Assembly (NCBI GenBank): GCA_903837815.1
Contig: CAILWD010000158.1
Span: 1 to 24,634 of the forward strand
DNA length: 24,634 nt
Direction of reading: 5' to 3'
DNA from: an uncultured Chloroflexota bacterium
GTDB taxonomy: Bacteria; Chloroflexota; Anaerolineae; Anaerolineales; Villigracilaceae
Shown here: in pieces, positions 16,235 to 23,470 of the stretch
Position numbering within the stretch: position 1 is the first letter of the stretch
Layout of the letters: each line of letters begins with the position of its first letter
Notes under the pieces: generated by a model
Databases searched by the model: none
Told to the model about the DNA's origin: nothing
The model's input: only the letters and a program-made list of their open reading frames with translations
Translations under genes and position numbers: made by a program

Positions 16235-18001
16235 ATGCCCATTCGTCTTTTATCTTCCGATGTCTCTTCGCAAATCGCGGCGGGCGAGGTGGTCGAGCGT
16301 CCCGCGTCTGTCGTGAAAGAGTTGACTGAAAACGCGCTGGACTCTGGTGCAAAAAACATTTCCATTTCGATTGCCGATGCGGGGCGGACTCTGGTAGAAG
16401 TTGCGGACGACGGCTGCGGGATTCCAGCCGACGAGTTGGAACTGGCTGCCGCCCGCCATGCGACCTCGAAGCTGGTTCAGTCCGATGATCTGTTTCACAT
16501 CCAGACTTTGGGTTTTCGCGGCGAGGCGCTGGCTTCGATTGGCTCCGTTTCGCACATGACCATCACCTCGCGCGTGGCGTCGTCGAAGGAAGGCACTCGT
16601 CTGAAAGTGGATGGCGGCATCTCTGGCAAGTTGGAAAAAGTCGGTGCGCCCGTTGGCACGGTTCTGCGCGTGGAGAATTTGTTTTACAACGTCCCCGCCC
16701 GCTTGAAGTTTTTGAAAGCTGACGTGACCGAAAGACGCGCCATCGACTCGTTGGTCACACGCTACGCGCTGGCGTACCCAAACGTGAGGTTCAAAGTTAC
16801 CGACGGCAGGCAGGTCACCTTGCAAACCGCGGGCGACGGCGACCGCCGCGCCATCCTCGCCGCCCTGTACGGCGTGGACGTTGCCAAGCAAATGCTCGAA
16901 GTGATGGACATTGGCGAGGGAATGAATCTGACAGGTTTCATCAGCCCCACTTCGCTGACTCGTTCCAATCGCAAGGAAATCACTTTCTTCGTCAACGGAC
17001 GCTGGGTGCAGGAATTCTCGCTGACCACCGCCCTGCTGCAAGCCTATCACACCCTGCTGATGGTCGGACGGTATCCGCTGACAGCTTTGTTCCTCGACAT
17101 CGCTCCCGAAGATGTGGACGTGAACGTCCATCCCACCAAAGCCGAAGTCCGCTTTAGAAGTCAAGACAAGGTCTTTAGTTTTATCCAACGCGCGGCGCGT
17201 AAGGCATTGCTGGCGTACACGCCCGTGGCTTCGGTTTCTCCGCAGTTGTGGGGGGGAGCGCGTCCGCAAACCGAGGCTTCATCAGGCAGGCAGGCGGGGA
17301 TCGATTGGTCGATTGCCCACGATGAAATTCAGAATTCCTCATTCAGAATTCAGAATGAGGAAGATCAACCTTCCAACCTGCAACCTTCAAACCTTCAAAC
17401 ACCAGCCTTCAACGCCGTCCCCCTCCTCCGCCTCATCGGTCAAATCGGCTCGACGTACATCGTCGCGGAGGGACCCGACGGGTTGTACCTCATCGACCAG
17501 CACGCAGCGCACGAACGGGTTTTGTTCGAGAAGTTGATGGCGCAACATGAGAAGAAGAGCATTCCCTCGCAGGCTTTGCTTGCCCCCGAAATCGTGACCC
17601 TGCCGCCGCAGTCTGCAAAGGCGCTGACCGGGCAACTGCCGTTTTTGAATCACTTCGGTTTCGAGGTGGAGGAGTTTGGCACAAACACGTTCCAGGTCCG
17701 CGCCATGCCCGTGCTGTTTTCGGGCGGTGATCCAGCGTCGGCGCTGCGGGCTTTGGTGGAAGATTTTGAAGAAGATGAAGCCCCCCTGCAAACCGAAGTC
17801 GAAGCGAAACTGGCGGCGCGAGTCTGCAAGCGGCTGGCGGTCAAAGGCGGACAAACCCTCACCACCGAAGAACAGCGCGCCCTGCTCAACGACCTCGAAA
17901 CCTGCAATTCCCCGCGCACTTGCCCGCATGGCAGGCCGACAATGATTCATCTCTCGGTGGATAATCTGGAGCGGCAGTTTGGAAGACGGGGACCAAGATA
18001 G
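16235..18001 (+). CDS. mutL: DNA mismatch repair protein MutL with endonuclease motif
   Basis: 588 residues. N-terminal GHKL ATPase: Glu29/Asn33 in KELTENALDSGA, DDGCGI at 58-63 and GFRGEALASI at 93-102; the transducer region ends near 330. The C-terminal domain has the metal-dependent endonuclease motif DQHAAHERVLFE at 420-431 and a late CPHGRP box near 571-576, so this MutL should nick DNA itself, as in bacteria lacking MutH. It coordinates mismatch repair after MutS recognition. The linker (about 340-390) is built from several short DNA repeats kept in frame. The ATG follows a TATAAT by 6 bases, indicating a leaderless mRNA, and a bidirectional terminator follows the stop. Confidence 0.97.
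   Translation: MPIRLLSSDVSSQIAAGEVVERPASVVKELTENALDSGAKNISISIADAGRTLVEVADDGCGIPADELELAAARHATSKLVQSDDLFHIQTLGFRGEALASIGSVSHMTITSRVASSKEGTRLKVDGGISGKLEKVGAPVGTVLRVENLFYNVPARLKFLKADVTERRAIDSLVTRYALAYPNVRFKVTDGRQVTLQTAGDGDRRAILAALYGVDVAKQMLEVMDIGEGMNLTGFISPTSLTRSNRKEITFFVNGRWVQEFSLTTALLQAYHTLLMVGRYPLTALFLDIAPEDVDVNVHPTKAEVRFRSQDKVFSFIQRAARKALLAYTPVASVSPQLWGGARPQTEASSGRQAGIDWSIAHDEIQNSSFRIQNEEDQPSNLQPSNLQTPAFNAVPLLRLIGQIGSTYIVAEGPDGLYLIDQHAAHERVLFEKLMAQHEKKSIPSQALLAPEIVTLPPQSAKALTGQLPFLNHFGFEVEEFGTNTFQVRAMPVLFSGGDPASALRALVEDFEEDEAPLQTEVEAKLAARVCKRLAVKGGQTLTTEEQRALLNDLETCNSPRTCPHGRPTMIHLSVDNLERQFGRRGPR
17284..17400. repeat. Cluster of in-frame short repeats in the MutL linker
   Basis: Three repeat types adjoin: GGCAGGCAGG (from 17285), a palindromic AATTCAGAATTC block in which CCTCATTC (17337-17344) mirrors GAATGAGG (17353-17360), and an AACCTTC array (17367-17400). 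All keep the mutL frame and encode a Ser/Asn/Gln-rich linker. Confidence 0.75.
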
Positions 18002-18022
18002 GTAATGGGTAATTTACGAATC

Positions 18023-18053
18023 AAAAAGACCTCGGAAACATCCGGGGTCTTTT
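18023..18053. terminator. Bidirectional terminator between mutL and the phosphoribosyltransferase gene
   Basis: AAAAAGACCTCGGA pairs with TCCGGGGTCTTTT around a short AACA-type loop, with T-runs on both strands. It serves mutL on plus and the convergent gene ending at 18127 on minus. Confidence 0.85.
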
Positions 18054-18073
18054 GCTTATTGAAAACTTCCGCC

Positions 18074-18120
18074 CTGAGCGAAGTCGAAGGGCTTTGTTCA
18101 ATGGCTTCGACTTCGCTCAG
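18074..18120. repeat. REP-like palindrome with 16-bp arms
   Basis: CTGAGCGAAGTCGAAG (18074-18089) and its exact reverse complement (18105-18120) are separated by 15 bases. The same palindromic core recurs widely in bacterial genomes, to my knowledge, as an interspersed repeat. It ends 7 bases before the phosphoribosyltransferase stop. Confidence 0.75.
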
Positions 18121-18126
18121 CACGGG

Positions 18127-18678
18127 TCACTCCGTAAACAGCGGCAAATGTCCCAGCGAGACAATACCGCTCCACTGGGCGCGGTCGCCTTCGGTGAGGA
18201 TCGAAGCCTCCGCCACCACCGTCGAGTTGGCTTTATCCAAAATCATCCGCATTCCTTGCAGGGTGGATCCGGTGCTGATGACATCATCCAGGATGATCGC
18301 TTTCTTGTGCTGGATAAGATCGCGGTCCTTCTCGTCCAAAATCAAGACCTGTGGTTGACCGGTGGTAATCGAAAGCGTCTCCGCCTGCACCACATCGCCC
18401 ATGTATGGTTTGTAAGTCTTCCGCAAAATAACATACGGCTTCTTTAACTCGACCGAAAGCGCATACGCCAGCGGAATGGATTTTGCCTCTGCTGTGACGA
18501 GGATATCGTGTTCGATTCCTTCGAGCTTTTTGGCAAGTTCGCGCGCGCTGGCTTGCACCAATTCGGTGTCACCCAAAATATTGAGGATGGCAATTTTCAG
18601 GCCGGGCTTGATCTCGAACAAACGCAGGTCACGTTTAATGCCTGCGATTTCAATCGAATAATACTGATGATTGGACAT
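18127..18678 (-). CDS. Purine-type phosphoribosyltransferase
   Basis: About 183 residues from ATG 18678. The PRPP-binding signature AIILDDVISTGSTL is near residues 134-147, and the hydrophobic strand ILVTAEAKSIPLAYALS plus KPYVILRKTYKPYMGD match type I phosphoribosyltransferases of the adenine/xanthine group. The enzyme would join PRPP and a free purine base to recover a nucleotide, in the cytosol. The exact base is not certain; the sequence could also be a regulatory phosphoribosyltransferase. A ribosome site GGAGAAAG precedes the ATG at 18678, which I prefer over the upstream ATG at 18693. An extended -10 (TGATAAACT) lies about 35 bases upstream, so this transcript is leadered, unlike its divergent neighbour. 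Confidence 0.85.
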   Translation of the reverse strand: MSNHQYYSIEIAGIKRDLRLFEIKPGLKIAILNILGDTELVQASARELAKKLEGIEHDILVTAEAKSIPLAYALSVELKKPYVILRKTYKPYMGDVVQAETLSITTGQPQVLILDEKDRDLIQHKKAIILDDVISTGSTLQGMRMILDKANSTVVAEASILTEGDRAQWSGIVSLGHLPLFTE

Positions 18679-18712
18679 GAGCTTTCTCCACAAAAAATTG
18701 TCTGGCGGGGCA

Positions 18713-18721
18713 AGTTTATCA
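18713..18721 (-). promoter_or_regulatory. Extended -10 of the phosphoribosyltransferase gene
   Basis: TGATAAACT on the minus strand has the TGn extension. It would give a leader of about 28 bases containing GGAGAAAG before the ATG at 18678. Confidence 0.45.
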
Positions 18722-18742
18722 TAAGTTGATGTAGAAAATTTG

Positions 18743-18751
18743 TGCTATACT
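18743..18751 (+). promoter_or_regulatory. Extended -10 of the split Cas4-like operon
   Basis: TGCTATACT is an extended -10 whose last base is 6 bases before the ATG at 18758, so the mRNA is probably leaderless. It is divergent from the phosphoribosyltransferase promoter. Confidence 0.6.
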
Positions 18752-18757
18752 CACCTC

Positions 18758-18991
18758 ATGCCCGTCATCCGCGCCTCTGACATCGGAAATTACCTCTACT
18801 GCCGCCGCGCCTGGAAGTATCGCAAGAACGGGGTTGAATCGGAGAATCAGGCGGAACTTGCCGCCGGAACCGAACTCCACCGCAGGCATGGGCTCAAGAC
18901 CCTGTCCGCTTCCCTGCTCCGCACCCTGGGTTTGATTCTGCTCCTCGCAGCCGTTCTCACGCTGACAGCTTACTGTGCCGCCCAACTGTAA
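18758..18991 (+). CDS. N-terminal half of a Cas4-like nuclease with membrane helix
   Basis: 77 residues from ATG 18758. Residues 6-48 carry the opening of a Cas4/PD-(D/E)XK protein: ASDIGNYLYCRRAWKY, with Cys15 as the first iron-sulphur-type ligand, then AAGTELHRRHG with the His that usually follows. Instead of continuing to the nuclease core it ends in a hydrophobic helix (about 57-74). The missing core is in the gene at 19664, which starts with a hydrophobic helix. The stop is followed 3 bases later by the HEAT-like gene, so translation is coupled. A TTG 18 bases upstream in frame is a weaker start. Split function and membrane anchoring are inference; the motif match is visible. No cas1, cas2 or CRISPR repeats are nearby. 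Confidence 0.72.
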   Translation: MPVIRASDIGNYLYCRRAWKYRKNGVESENQAELAAGTELHRRHGLKTLSASLLRTLGLILLLAAVLTLTAYCAAQL

Positions 18992-18994
18992 ATT

Positions 18995-19624
18995 ATGTCC
19001 AACCTTCTCCTCCGCCTCGGCTACCTCCAAACCCGCCGCGACCGCACCCCCAACCTCGACCTGGCGCGTGACCTTGCCGCGCGGGACGACAAAGCGGGCA
19101 TCCGCGAAATCGCCCAAAACATGCACAACGACAACAAGAACATCCACTCAGACTGCATGAACGTGATGTACGAACTCGGCAGGGTTGACCCCAACCTCAT
19201 CACACCCTACGCGACGGACTTTGTAAAATTTTTGAAGAGTAAAAATCACCACATGGTCGAGGGAGCCATCACCGCGTTGATGGAAATATCCAAGGTCAAC
19301 CCCGAATTCATCTTCAAAAACCTGACCGAAATCAAACGCATTGCCGAAACCGGCTCCGACCCTGCTGTTGAAAAATCCATCTCCGCGCTGGCACACACCG
19401 CCGCAGATGAAAGATTCAGCGCGGAGGTTTTTCCCTACCTGCTCCAGCATTTATCTTCGTGTTCGCGCAAACACCTGACCGAACGCGCCGAAAAAACGCT
19501 CCCCGCCGTGAACGAAATCAACAGCGCCGACTTCGTCAAAACCCTGAAAAAACGCCTCGAGTCACTCTCCGGCTCCGACTTCACCCGCCTCAAAAAAATC
19601 ATCCGCCTCGCCGAAGACTTTTAA
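18995..19624 (+). CDS. HEAT-like helical repeat protein
   Basis: 209 residues of alternating amphipathic helices, with no catalytic motif that I recognise. Helical pairs recur with roughly 35-40-residue period (for example DKAGIREIAQNM, then NPDLITPYATDFVKFL-type and VEGAITALMEISKV repeats), typical of HEAT/ARM scaffolds that bind proteins. There is no membrane segment. It sits between the two halves of the Cas4-like nuclease: 3 bases after the first stop and 39 bases before the second half. This placement suggests that it may bridge or regulate the pair, which is inference from the gene order only. Confidence 0.72.
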   Translation: MSNLLLRLGYLQTRRDRTPNLDLARDLAARDDKAGIREIAQNMHNDNKNIHSDCMNVMYELGRVDPNLITPYATDFVKFLKSKNHHMVEGAITALMEISKVNPEFIFKNLTEIKRIAETGSDPAVEKSISALAHTAADERFSAEVFPYLLQHLSSCSRKHLTERAEKTLPAVNEINSADFVKTLKKRLESLSGSDFTRLKKIIRLAEDF

Positions 19625-19627
19625 CTT

Positions 19628-19658
19628 TTCATCCTTCATCCTTCCTCATTCATCCTTT
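19628..19658. repeat. TTCATCC-type repeat, copy 1
   Basis: The spacer before the Cas4-like C-half reads TTTCATCCTTCATCCTTC, three variable bases, then ATTCATCCTTT. It is nearly identical to the copy at 20230-20260, before nadK. Confidence 0.7.
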
Positions 19659-19663
19659 CCCCC

Positions 19664-20182
19664 ATGCTCTACCTCGCCCTCGCCCTGCTCCTCTTCGCCC
19701 TCTTCTTCTTCCGCAAATCTGCCACCCAGCAGAAGGAAGCGGGTTTGCCCGGCGGACGAATCATCTACACCGACACGCGTGGATGGGGCAAAGTGGAGAA
19801 GCCGCTCTTCTACCCCGCAATGGATTTGACCGGCAAGCCCGACTACCTCGTCGAGCAAAACGGAAAAATCATCCCCGTCGAAGTCAAATCGGGACGCGCC
19901 CCCGAAGCCCCCTACGATTCGCATATCTACCAACTCGCCGCGTATTGCCTGCTGGTCGAGAAGACTTATCACACCCGCCCGCCTTACGGAATCATCCACT
20001 ACGAAAACCGCGACTTCTCTGTGGATTACACCCGCGAACTGGAAAATGCCCTCGTTGATTTACTCGTCGAAATACAGCGAGACACGCACAAAAAAAATGT
20101 CCCTCGTTCGCACGAACAACCCGCCCGCTGCGCCAAATGCGGCTATCGGAATGTTTGTGATGAAAGGCTTGATGGCAGGTAG
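19664..20182 (+). CDS. C-terminal half of a Cas4-like PD-(D/E)XK nuclease with membrane helix
   Basis: 172 residues. An N-terminal hydrophobic helix (1-16) is followed by the nuclease core: Asp60 in GKPDYLV, the Glu73-x-Lys75 pair in IIPVEVKSG, Gln90 in YQLAAY, and a C-terminal CAKCGYRNVC (Cys156, 159, 165). Together with Cys15 of the protein at 18758 these make the four Cys that bind iron-sulphur in Cas4. The catalytic residues of the PD-(D/E)XK fold are all visible. Alone it lacks the first Cys and the His motif. The stop codon lies within an AGGTAGAC tandem repeat. Expected role: DNA end processing at or near the membrane, in complex with the N-half; inference only. Confidence 0.75.
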   Translation: MLYLALALLLFALFFFRKSATQQKEAGLPGGRIIYTDTRGWGKVEKPLFYPAMDLTGKPDYLVEQNGKIIPVEVKSGRAPEAPYDSHIYQLAAYCLLVEKTYHTRPPYGIIHYENRDFSVDYTRELENALVDLLVEIQRDTHKKNVPRSHEQPARCAKCGYRNVCDERLDGR

Positions 20183-20214
20183 ATAGACAGGTAAACAGGT
20201 AGACAAGTAGACAC
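20178..20214. repeat. Degenerate AGGTAGAC 8-bp tandem repeat
   Basis: About four degenerate units of AGGTAGAC (with AGGTAAAC and AAGTAGAC variants) span the stop codon of the Cas4-like C-half. Confidence 0.65.
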
Positions 20215-20229
20215 GCGCCACGTTCTTAT

Positions 20230-20260
20230 TTCATCCTTCATCCTTCATAATTCATCCTTT
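20230..20260. repeat. TTCATCC-type repeat, copy 2
   Basis: Same order as copy 1 at 19628: TTTCATCCTTCATCCTTC, then ATTCATCCTTT with three changed bases between. It occupies the region where a -35 of nadK would lie. Confidence 0.7.
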
Positions 20261-20265
20261 GCTCG

Positions 20266-20271
20266 TATAAT
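20266..20271 (+). promoter_or_regulatory. -10 box of nadK
   Basis: A perfect TATAAT ends 6 bases before the nadK ATG, with no Shine-Dalgarno between, so the operon mRNA is likely leaderless. Confidence 0.7.
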
Positions 20272-20277
20272 TACCCC

Positions 20278-21132
20278 ATGTTCCAACCCCAGCGCCCCGT
20301 TGTAACGGCTTACCCCAAAATGCCCCAAGCCTTCGCGGAAGCGGAAGCCATGTCTGCCTTTCTCAAGGAAAAAGGCGTCGAAGCGCCCTTCGGCTCGCTC
20401 TACGATGGCGACCTCCGCAAGCGGGTCAAAAACGGCGAGTTCGACATGCTGATTGCTGTCGGCGGCGACGGGAGCGTTTTACGCGCCGGGCATTTATGCG
20501 CCCCCAGCGGAGTCCCCATTTTGGGAGTCAACCTCGGCCGGCTGGGATTTTTGATTCAAATCGAACGACGGGAATGGCGCGAGTATTTCGAGAAACTGCT
20601 TGGCGGCGAAGCGTGGATCGAAAACCGCATGATGTTGCGCGCCGAACACATCCGCTCTGGCGAAAGCCTCAGCACGGCAAACGCCCTCAACGAAGTTGTC
20701 GTGGCTCGCGGACAGAACGTGCGCCCCATCCGCCTGACCGCATCGGTGGACGGACGCCGCCTCACCAGTTATGCCGCCGACGGTCTGATTGCATCCACTG
20801 CCACAGGCTCCACCGCCTATGCCCTCGCCGCGGGCGGTCCCATCCTCCCGCCCGAATTGCGAAACATCCTGCTCGTGCCGCTTGCACCACACCTCTCCGT
20901 TGACCGCGCCGTCGTTTTGTCGGAAGGTTCGTCAGTCAGCATCGTCGTCAACAGCGAAAACACCGTCCTCAGTGTGGACGGGCAGCCGCCAGTCCTGCTG
21001 ATGGAAGATGACCATGTGAACGTGACCGTCGCCGATGTCACCGCGCAGTTTGTCCGCTTCGGTGACCCTGGCTATTTTTATCGAAATCTCACCGCGCACA
21101 TGAACGAAAACTCTTTGGGATATCCACGATGA
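20278..21132 (+). CDS. nadK: NAD kinase
   Basis: 284 residues. The ATP/polyphosphate-dependent NAD kinase makes NADP from NAD in the cytosol. Visible motifs are the catalytic GGDG (62-65, in LIAVGGDGSVLRA), NALNEV near 136-141, and TATGSTAYALAAGGPI near 179-194, followed by the typical SVDGQ turn close to the C-terminus. The length is usual for a bacterial NadK. It is the first gene of an operon with a B-box membrane protein (4-base ATGA overlap) and recN. The promoter places the start of transcription at the ATG, implying leaderless translation. Confidence 0.97.
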   Translation: MFQPQRPVVTAYPKMPQAFAEAEAMSAFLKEKGVEAPFGSLYDGDLRKRVKNGEFDMLIAVGGDGSVLRAGHLCAPSGVPILGVNLGRLGFLIQIERREWREYFEKLLGGEAWIENRMMLRAEHIRSGESLSTANALNEVVVARGQNVRPIRLTASVDGRRLTSYAADGLIASTATGSTAYALAAGGPILPPELRNILLVPLAPHLSVDRAVVLSEGSSVSIVVNSENTVLSVDGQPPVLLMEDDHVNVTVADVTAQFVRFGDPGYFYRNLTAHMNENSLGYPR

Positions 21133-21644
21133 CCGAAACCACTTATTGCTACGCCCACCCCACCCGCGAAACCAGTCTGCGCTGTAAACGCTGCGAGCGT
21201 TACATGTGCCCCTCGTGTTCCGTCCGCACGCCCACGGGTTACATCTGCAAGGAATGCGTCAAGTCGCATCAAAAAACCTTCGACACCGCCGAATGGTACG
21301 ACTTCGCATCGGGCTTCGTCATTGCCGCAGTTCTCTCTGGCATCGCATCCTTCCTGGTCACGCTGATTGGCGGCATCGGTTTCTTTGGTTGGTTTCTCAT
21401 TGCGGCAGGCGCGCCCGTTGCTGGCACAGCCATCGCCGAAAGTGTCCGCGCTGTCACCCGCCGCCGCCGTTCGCGGAATTTGTTCATCACCGTCGCTGTC
21501 GGCGTGGTTGTCGGCGCGTTGCCCATCGCCTTGTTTCAAATATTCGCCCTCGACCTCTTCGGCATCCTCTTTCAAGTCATCTATCTCGTCATCGCCGTGC
21601 CGCTTGTTTACACCCGCCTGTCGGGAATCCAATTATCGAAATAG
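21129..21644 (+). CDS. B-box-type zinc finger membrane protein
   Basis: 171 residues. Residues 5-47 carry a double zinc-finger pattern like the eukaryotic B-box: Cys7, His10, Cys19, Cys22, Cys27, Cys30, Cys40, Cys43 and His47. A short soluble linker follows, then three to four hydrophobic helices (about 58-84, 86-105, 120-142, 145-163). Function is unknown; such zinc-finger/membrane proteins are annotated as B-box domain proteins in Chloroflexi. It overlaps nadK by 4 bases and is 3 bases before recN, so all three are translationally coupled. Its role in NAD or DNA repair is not shown by sequence. Confidence 0.82.
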   Translation: MTETTYCYAHPTRETSLRCKRCERYMCPSCSVRTPTGYICKECVKSHQKTFDTAEWYDFASGFVIAAVLSGIASFLVTLIGGIGFFGWFLIAAGAPVAGTAIAESVRAVTRRRRSRNLFITVAVGVVVGALPIALFQIFALDLFGILFQVIYLVIAVPLVYTRLSGIQLSK

Positions 21645-21647
21645 CCT

Positions 21648-23381
21648 ATGCTGACCGAACTCCACATCCAAAACTTCGCCATCATTGACAAACTCGACCT
21701 GCGCTTCGATTCGGGACTCATCATCCTGACGGGCGAAACAGGCGCGGGAAAATCCATCATCCTCGACGCGGTGGTCATGCTCATCGGCGGCAAGGCAGAT
21801 ACCACCTTCGTCCGCACCGACGCCGACACGGCCTTCGTCGAAGGCGTCTTCCACCTCACAGGCTCCGAGCGCGAAGCCGTTCACGATGTCCTCAACCGCG
21901 AAGAATTGATGGACGACCCGAACTACGTCACCCTCATGCGCGAAGTCCGCAAGGAAGGGCGCAGCGTGGCGCGAATCAACGGGCGCACAGTGAACGTGGG
22001 ATTGTTGAAGGAATTGGGCGCGCTGTTGATTGACATCCACGGGCAGGCGGAACACCTCTCGCTGCTCGACCCCCGCGCCCACCTCGGGCTGCTTGATCGC
22101 TTCGCCGAAGTGGGTCAACCCCTGAGCGATTACCGCCAGACCTATCACACCCTGCTCAACCTGCGCCGCGAACTGACCGACCTCCGCAAAGCCCAATCTG
22201 ATTCTGACCGTCGCCTCGAAATGCTGACCTATCAAGCCGAGGAAATCGAAGCCGCGCGATTGAAAGCGGGCGAAGACGAAGAACTCCGCAAGGAACGCGA
22301 CCGCCTTGCCAACGCCGAGTCCCTTGCGCAAAACGCGCAGGAAGCGCTGGCTATCCTGGATGAAGGCTCACCCGAAACGCCCGCCGCCACCGATTTGATT
22401 GGACAGGCGGCTCAGGCTTTGGGTGCGCTCGCCAAAATCGACGCCGCGCAATCTGAACTGGCGAATCAAGCCGACCTCCTGCTCGACACCATTTCGGATG
22501 TCGTTCACACCTTGCGCGATTATCTCGAAGAAATCGAATTCAACCCCAAGCGGTTGGAAGATGTCGAGGAGCGGCTGGACTTGATTCACTCGCTCACGCG
22601 CAAATATGGTGGCAACATCCCCGCCGTCATCGCCTACGGAGCCGACGCCCGCAAGCAACTCGAAACCATCACAGGCGCGGCGGAGCGCATCAACGAGTTG
22701 GAAATGCAGGAAGCCAAACTGCTGGAGAAACTCGCCAAACAAGGCGGGGCGCTTTCCGCCAAACGCAAGTCCGCTGGCTTGGAAATGGGCAAGGGCATCG
22801 AAGCGGAGTTGAACGACCTGAAAATGCAATCCGCCCGCTTCGGTGTAGATTTCCAAACCAAGCCCGATGTAAACGGCATCCCCCTTGCAGACGGCTCGCG
22901 CATCGCCTTCGACCAAAACGGATTCGACCGCGTCGAGTTTTTAATCGCCCCGAATCCCGGCGAAGGACTCAAGCCGCTGGCGAAGATTGCCTCAGGCGGC
23001 GAAACCTCGCGCCTCATGCTCGGCTTGAAAAACGTCCTCGCCCGCGCCGACGAAGTCCCCTCGCTCATCTTCGATGAAATCGACCAGGGCATCGGCGGGC
23101 GCGTGGGCATGGTGGTGGGACAAAAACTTTGGAACCTCTCCCGCTCGCATCAGGTCTTTTGCGTCACCCATCTTCCGCAACTGGCGGTCTTCGGCGACCA
23201 GCATTATCAAGTGCAGAAGCTCGTGAACGATGGGCGCACCCTCACCCGCGTCGAAAAACTGGATGGCGAACAGCGCCTGCTCGAACTCTCGCAAATGCTC
23301 GGCGAAGTCGGCGAAGGCACGCTGCGCTCCGCCCACGACCTATTGCAATCCGCAAGGCAGATGGTGAAGGGGAAAAAGTAA
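21648..23381 (+). CDS. recN: DNA repair protein RecN
   Basis: 577 residues, full length. RecN is an SMC-like ATPase that acts on DNA double-strand breaks. Walker A GETGAGKS at 29-36 follows the N-terminal strand pattern LTELHIQNFAIID; a long coiled-coil stretch occupies the middle (about 150-375), and the C-terminal ABC signature SGGETSRLML precedes Walker B LIFDEIDQGIGG and the H-loop VTHLPQLA. It is the last gene of the nadK operon, 3 bases after the B-box gene; a strong terminator follows 20 bases after the stop. Confidence 0.98.
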   Translation: MLTELHIQNFAIIDKLDLRFDSGLIILTGETGAGKSIILDAVVMLIGGKADTTFVRTDADTAFVEGVFHLTGSEREAVHDVLNREELMDDPNYVTLMREVRKEGRSVARINGRTVNVGLLKELGALLIDIHGQAEHLSLLDPRAHLGLLDRFAEVGQPLSDYRQTYHTLLNLRRELTDLRKAQSDSDRRLEMLTYQAEEIEAARLKAGEDEELRKERDRLANAESLAQNAQEALAILDEGSPETPAATDLIGQAAQALGALAKIDAAQSELANQADLLLDTISDVVHTLRDYLEEIEFNPKRLEDVEERLDLIHSLTRKYGGNIPAVIAYGADARKQLETITGAAERINELEMQEAKLLEKLAKQGGALSAKRKSAGLEMGKGIEAELNDLKMQSARFGVDFQTKPDVNGIPLADGSRIAFDQNGFDRVEFLIAPNPGEGLKPLAKIASGGETSRLMLGLKNVLARADEVPSLIFDEIDQGIGGRVGMVVGQKLWNLSRSHQVFCVTHLPQLAVFGDQHYQVQKLVNDGRTLTRVEKLDGEQRLLELSQMLGEVGEGTLRSAHDLLQSARQMVKGKK

Positions 23382-23400
23382 AAAGCGAGAAGTAAGAATC

Positions 23401-23435
23401 AAAACTCCCCAACCGAATTTGGTTGGGGAGTTTTT
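23401..23435 (+). terminator. Rho-independent terminator of the nadK-recN operon
   Basis: AAAACTCCCCAACC (23401-23414) pairs with GGTTGGGGAGTTTT (23421-23434) around GAATTT, with a T-run at 23431-23435. Confidence 0.95.
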
Positions 23436-23470
23436 GTTTGAATTCAAATCTTTTGGATACCTGCTTAAAT

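Noticed and set aside
16250..17269. A 339-residue minus-strand reading frame
   Set aside because: It is antisense to the conserved mutL ATPase region and shows no family motif.
18758..20182. A CRISPR-Cas adaptation module, because of Cas4-like motifs
   Set aside because: No cas1, cas2, other cas genes or repeat-spacer array are visible in the window; Cas4-like nucleases also occur alone.
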